From Verrucomicrobiia bacterium (GTDB taxonomy: Bacteria; Verrucomicrobiota; Verrucomicrobiia; Limisphaerales; Palsa-1400), in assembly GCA_025934545.1 (NCBI GenBank), contig JAICXV010000072.1, positions 1 through 8,035 on the forward strand: 8,035 nt of DNA, given 5' to 3'. Below are positions 5,202 to 8,035 of the stretch, piece after piece; positions within the stretch are counted from its first letter, which is position 1, and the number at the start of each line of letters is the position of its first letter. Below the pieces are notes generated by a model, which searched no databases, was not told the origin of the DNA, and saw only the letters and a list, made by a program, of their open reading frames with translations. Both the position numbers and the translations under genes were made by a program.

Positions 5202-6248
5202 TTACCCCAACTGCTTGCGGAGGGCCTCGCCCAGCTTTGCAAACGCCTGTGCCGGAGCCGATTTCGGGCTGCTCACCATTACCGGCACGCCCTTATCGCC
5301 GCCTTCGCGGATTTCGGTGAAGATCGGAATCTCGCCTAAAAAAGCCACATTCTTGCGTTCCGCCTCCGCTCGCCCTCCGCCATGCCCGAAAATCTCCACG
5401 CGGTCGCCGTTCGGTGCGGTGAAATAACTCATGTTCTCCACAATCCCCAAAATCGGCACGTTCACCTTTTCAAACATCGCCACCCCTTTGCGCACCACGC
5501 CAACTGATGCCTCCTGCGGCGTCGTTACAATCACACCGCCATCGAGCGGCACGGTTTGGCAAAGCGAAAGCTGCGCGTCGCCAGTGCCGGGCGGCAAATC
5601 AACCAGCAAGTAATCCAGGTCACCCCATTCCACATCGCTGAAAAATTGCTGGATCGTTTTCATGATCATCGGCCCGCGCCAAATCACCGGCGCATCGCCT
5701 TCGATCAGAAATCCCATGCTCATCAATTTGACTCCGTGATTGGATGGCGGAACGAGCTTTTCATGTTCACTCACCGTCGGCTTGCGATTGATCCCCATCA
5801 TCAACGGAATACTCGGCCCATAAATATCACAATCCAATAAACCAACCCGCGCACCCAGTTGTTGCAGCGCGCACGCGAGATTCACCGAAACAGTCGACTT
5901 GCCGACGCCGCCTTTTCCGCTGGCGACCGCGACAACGCGTTTGATTCCCGGAACTTTATTCTGGCCTTGCCAGGGACTTTGCTGAACCGGGGCGGCGCCC
6001 GGCGTCGTCGTTGGCATCAGCACATTCACATGCACATGCTGCACGCCCGGCAATGCGCGAATCGCTTGTTCCGCCGAAGCTTTGATCTGTTGCGCCACAT
6101 CCGCCGTGCCACTCGTCAATTGAATAGCCACCGACACCGCGCCGTGATTGGCGACAACATCTTTAACCAAACCAAACGAAACGATATCGCGCGAATACCC
6201 CGGATACTTCACATTCTTCAACGCGTTAGTGACCAGTTCAGGTGTCAT
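5202..6248 (-). CDS. mrp: Mrp/ApbC-type iron-sulfur cluster carrier, P-loop ATPase
   Basis: 348 aa, normal for the family. It is a cytoplasmic MinD/Mrp-type ATPase that holds and passes on Fe-S clusters. Residues 1-78 are the MIP18/DUF59 domain (start MTPELVTNALKNVKYPGYSRDIV; PGVQHVHVNVLM at 67-78). A Pro/Gln-rich linker follows. The ATPase domain has the deviant Walker A GKGGVGKS (111-118), switch I DCDIYGPSIP (139-148), SMGFL (177-181), VIWRGPM (188-194), Walker B/switch II VDLPPGTGD (216-224) and ENMSYF (271-276). In many Mrp proteins a CxxC cluster ligand follows ENMS; here the stretch is TAPNGDRVEIFGHGGG and has no Cys. Cys occurs only at 126, 140 and 230, so this is a CxxC-less member. 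The ATG start fits the domain; no clear Shine-Dalgarno is seen. It is divergent from the ceramidase-like gene. Confidence 0.93.
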   Translation of the reverse strand: MTPELVTNALKNVKYPGYSRDIVSFGLVKDVVANHGAVSVAIQLTSGTADVAQQIKASAEQAIRALPGVQHVHVNVLMPTTTPGAAPVQQSPWQGQNKVPGIKRVVAVASGKGGVGKSTVSVNLACALQQLGARVGLLDCDIYGPSIPLMMGINRKPTVSEHEKLVPPSNHGVKLMSMGFLIEGDAPVIWRGPMIMKTIQQFFSDVEWGDLDYLLVDLPPGTGDAQLSLCQTVPLDGGVIVTTPQEASVGVVRKGVAMFEKVNVPILGIVENMSYFTAPNGDRVEIFGHGGGRAEAERKNVAFLGEIPIFTEIREGGDKGVPVMVSSPKSAPAQAFAKLGEALRKQLG

Positions 6249-6303
6249 TTAAGTGTCAGAAACTAATCTTACCGCGTGAGCGCGACAAGGACTTTGAATT
6301 CTT

Positions 6304-6396
6304 TTTAGCCACGGATTGAACACGGATGAAACACAGATCAGAGGCATTTTCTTCAATTAGAATCCGTGTTCAATCCGTGTTTCATTAGTGGCTAAA
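6304..6396. repeat. MITE-like intergenic palindrome of the TTAGCCAC/CACGGAT type
   Basis: The ends are a 9-bp perfect inverted repeat, TTTAGCCAC (6304-6312) and GTGGCTAAA (6388-6396). Inside is an 18-bp perfect inverted repeat (6310-6327 and 6362-6379). The left arm is built of three 11-bp tandem units (6310, 6321, 6332: CACGGATTGAA, CACGGATGAAA, CACAGATCAGA), and the right arm carries similar units inverted. No ORF fits. It sits between divergent mrp and ceramidase-like genes, takes up much of their shared upstream region, and could form a large cruciform or RNA hairpin. From memory, very similar TTAGCCACGGAT repeats are scattered through genomes of Verrucomicrobiota, Planctomycetota and others. 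Confidence 0.8.
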
Positions 6397-6446
6397 TTGA
6401 TTTGTCTTGAACCGGCACTCACCCTTCGCGCATCGTAAATCCTCGT

Positions 6447-7856
6447 ATGAAAATTCTCCGTCTGCTGTCTCTTCCCTTTCTCTTCGCCTTTGTCAGCTGC
6501 GCTAGCGCGCAAAAAACGCCCAATAATTCCGCGCCGCTCGAAGTCGGCGTCGCCGAAGCCGACATCACCCCGCCCGTCGGCTATCGTATGGCCGGTTACT
6601 TTGACGAACGTTTCAGCACCGGCATCCACGATCCGCTCAAGGCCAAAGCCATGGTCTTCAAACAAGGCAATGTAAAAATGGCCCTCGTCTTCTGCGACCT
6701 CGTTCAGGTCACGCTGCCGATCTCCGACAATGCGCGCGATCGTGCCGCCCAACTCTGCGACATCCCCAAAGAGAATATCGCCATCCTTGCGACCCATAGC
6801 CACACCGGCCCGCTTTTCAACGACGTCCGCGGCACTTTTTTCAACGATGACGCCATCGCCGAATACGGTAAAGATCCTCACCAAACCATCGAGTACCCGC
6901 CGTATGCCGCCGATCAAATCGTCAAAGCCCTTCGCCAGGCCAACGCCAAACTCGCGCCCTCCCAACTTCGCGTCGGCATCGCGCAGCAGGACTATTTGCC
7001 GTTCAACCGCCGCTCCATCATGAAAAACGGCAAAGTTGGCTGGAACGTCGGGGCCAACAATCCCAACTTCGTCCGTGACGCCGGTCCAGTCGATCACGAC
7101 GTCGGCATCGTCGAAGTCTTGCACGGGGAAAAACCCGTCGGCGGCCTCACCGTTTTCGCCATGCACGCCGACACCACCGGCGGCACCGACTTCAGCGCCG
7201 ACTATCCATACTGGCTCCAACAAACCCTCCGAAAAGTTCTCGGGCCCGATTACGTCTCAGCCTTTGGCGCGGGCACCTGCGGTAATCTCAACCAGATCAA
7301 CCACCACAAAGTCGAAGACTTCAAATCCTCCGCCGCCTCCGAGCGCTACGGAAAAATGGTTGGCCAAACCGTCCTGAATGCATTGCCAAATCTTGAAACA
7401 CTAAACAAACCGTCCATCGCCGCTCGCAGCAAAATCATTGTCGCCGACCTCCAAAAAACCACTCCCCAGGAAATCGCCGACGCCCGCAAAAAAGTCCGCC
7501 TCATCGGCACCGACGAAGTCGATTTCTATTCTAAAGTCCGCCTCGTCAAAGCCCTCGACCTCGAACGTCGCGGAGCGCAGCTTCCGTTGGAAGTCCAGGC
7601 CTTTCGTTTGAGCGACGACACAGCTCTCGTCACCTTACCGGCGGAAATCTTCGTCGAATTCGGTCTCGACATCAAAAAACGTTCTCCCTTCAAAAACACC
7701 ATGGTTATGTCCATCGCCAACGATCGTCCGTGCTACATCCCGACCATCGAAGGCTTCAAACAAGGCAGCTACGAAGCGATCAATTCGCGCGTCGTCCCCG
7801 GCACCGGCGAACGCCTCGCCGACACCGCCGTCCAATTGCTAAAAGAACTGAAGTAA
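6447..7856 (+). CDS. Neutral/alkaline ceramidase-family secreted protein, probable lipoprotein
   Basis: 469 aa. The N-terminus (MKILRLLSLPFLFAFVSCASA) is a signal peptide; FVSC (15-18) is a plausible lipobox, and ASA-Q (19-22) is an alternative signal peptidase I site. The mature protein matches the N-terminal domain of neutral ceramidases: VGVAEADITPPVGYRMAGY (33-51), ATHSHTGP (115-122), FNRRS (186-190), VFAMHADTTGGTDFSADYP (236-254), LPAEIFVEFG (397-406) and NDRPCYIPTIEGFKQGSYE (425-443). Candidate zinc ligands by analogy are His 117 or 119, His 240, Glu 400 and Tyr 430. Two differences from true ceramidases stand out. The serine-nucleophile region (NSGDVSPN in known enzymes) reads GAGTCGNLNQIN (274-285), with no matching Ser. 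The C-terminal Ig-like domain is missing (469 aa against roughly 650-700). An amide- or ester-hydrolase role at the cell surface is likely, but the substrate is unknown. No Shine-Dalgarno is seen at the start. Confidence 0.85.
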   Translation: MKILRLLSLPFLFAFVSCASAQKTPNNSAPLEVGVAEADITPPVGYRMAGYFDERFSTGIHDPLKAKAMVFKQGNVKMALVFCDLVQVTLPISDNARDRAAQLCDIPKENIAILATHSHTGPLFNDVRGTFFNDDAIAEYGKDPHQTIEYPPYAADQIVKALRQANAKLAPSQLRVGIAQQDYLPFNRRSIMKNGKVGWNVGANNPNFVRDAGPVDHDVGIVEVLHGEKPVGGLTVFAMHADTTGGTDFSADYPYWLQQTLRKVLGPDYVSAFGAGTCGNLNQINHHKVEDFKSSAASERYGKMVGQTVLNALPNLETLNKPSIAARSKIIVADLQKTTPQEIADARKKVRLIGTDEVDFYSKVRLVKALDLERRGAQLPLEVQAFRLSDDTALVTLPAEIFVEFGLDIKKRSPFKNTMVMSIANDRPCYIPTIEGFKQGSYEAINSRVVPGTGERLADTAVQLLKELK

Positions 7857-7900
7857 CATTTCAGTTTTGCTATTGGCGATTGCCCGTCGGCGATGGTGCA

Positions 7901-7946
7901 GGTTCAGAACATAGGTAACACAGATGGTTCAGAACATGGGTAACAC
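7901..7946 (+). repeat. Two tandem 21-bp boxes at the IS end, period 25 bp
   Basis: The box GGTTCAGAACAT(A/G)GGTAACAC occurs at 7901-7921 and 7926-7946 and differs at one base (A at 7913, G at 7938). The 4-nt spacer is AGAT. Tandem boxes at an IS end usually mean the terminal inverted repeat is doubled as transposase binding sites, but this is inferred. Confidence 0.8.
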
Positions 7947-7981
7947 TTTACAGGTAGAGGCGGCGTTGAGAGACGTTGTCG

Positions 7982-8035
7982 ATGCCATGGAAAGAGACCC
8001 AGCAGATGGATCAACGAATCGAGTTTGTGATTAAA
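7982..8035 (+). CDS. IS481-family transposase, first 18 codons (cut by window end)
   Basis: The frame from ATG 7982 reads MPWKETQQMDQRIEFVIK and is still open at the last base. This closely resembles the usual N-terminus of IS481-family transposases (MPWKE...MDQR..FV), which begins a helix-turn-helix that binds the IS ends; the DDE catalytic core would lie downstream. A weak GAGAG lies about 10 nt upstream as a ribosome site. The call rests on 18 residues plus the flanking end repeats, so intactness of the gene cannot be judged. Confidence 0.7.
   Translation, partial: MPWKETQQMDQRIEFVIK

Larger units (their letters stand above)
7897..8035 (+). mobile_element. Left end of an IS481-family insertion sequence (runs out of window)
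   Basis: Non-coding DNA with two near-identical tandem boxes (7901-7921 and 7926-7946) is followed by the start of an IS481-type transposase at 7982. GGTTCAGAACAT...GGTAACAC sequences are, from memory, typical of the ends of such elements. The exact left end is not certain; TGCAGG at 7897 is the best candidate. The element lies about 40 bp after the stop of the ceramidase-like gene, so that gene is not cut. The right end and any target duplication are outside the window. Confidence 0.7.

Noticed and set aside
6310..6342. CRISPR-like array, from the 11-bp tandem CACGGAT units
   Set aside because: Units are contiguous, only 11 bp, have no spacers and are part of a larger inverted repeat; no cas gene is nearby.
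6357..7223. 288-codon open frame on the minus strand, antisense to the ceramidase-like gene
   Set aside because: Its Gly/Asp/Val-rich translation is the usual shadow of a GC-biased gene. It also begins inside the real gene and runs into the repeat at 6357-6396.
7857..7896. Terminator after the ceramidase-like gene
   Set aside because: No stable hairpin with a T-run is visible in the 40 bp before the insertion element.

Overview
The window looks like chromosomal DNA of a Verrucomicrobiota-type bacterium, perhaps from the Pedosphaera/Limisphaera side of the phylum. This is inferred from the gene set and not proven. The evidence is a Tat-exported Gfo/Idh/MocA oxidoreductase, a GH78 rhamnosidase, a ceramidase-like lipoprotein, an IS481-type element, an interspersed TTAGCCAC palindrome and mostly weak Shine-Dalgarno sequences. 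No rRNA, tRNA or CRISPR array is visible.

Layout. Positions 2-889 (+) hold the C-terminal part of an alpha-L-rhamnosidase. A strong hairpin at 908-935 separates it from a convergent lipoprotein gene with a coiled-coil repeat and a BON domain (954-1562, -). After a structured intergenic stretch come five further genes on the minus strand. In transcription order these are mrp/apbC (6248-5202), a small unrecognised 80-aa protein (5118-4876), pyrR (4680-4147), pyrB (4150-3209) and a Tat-signal Gfo/Idh/MocA oxidoreductase (3157-1775). On the plus strand, divergent from mrp and separated from it by a MITE-like repeat (6304-6396), is a neutral-ceramidase-family lipoprotein (6447-7856). The window ends in the left end of an IS481-family element (about 7897-8035), with the first 18 codons of its transposase.

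How the genes work together. pyrR and pyrB overlap by ATGA and form a pyrimidine-biosynthesis unit. The roughly 100-nt leader upstream of pyrR carries a close match to the PyrR RNA-binding loop. It is followed by a terminator-like hairpin that abuts the pyrR start codon and contains its only good Shine-Dalgarno sequence. This suggests autoregulation of pyrRB by PyrR through attenuation, initiation block, or both. That leader is the most interesting regulatory feature. The rhamnosidase, the exported oxidoreductase and the ceramidase-like protein fit a saprophytic, polymer-degrading lifestyle. I found no clearly new multi-gene system. The best leads are the pyr leader, a possible leader ORF within it, the dispersed repeats and the small conserved-looking protein.
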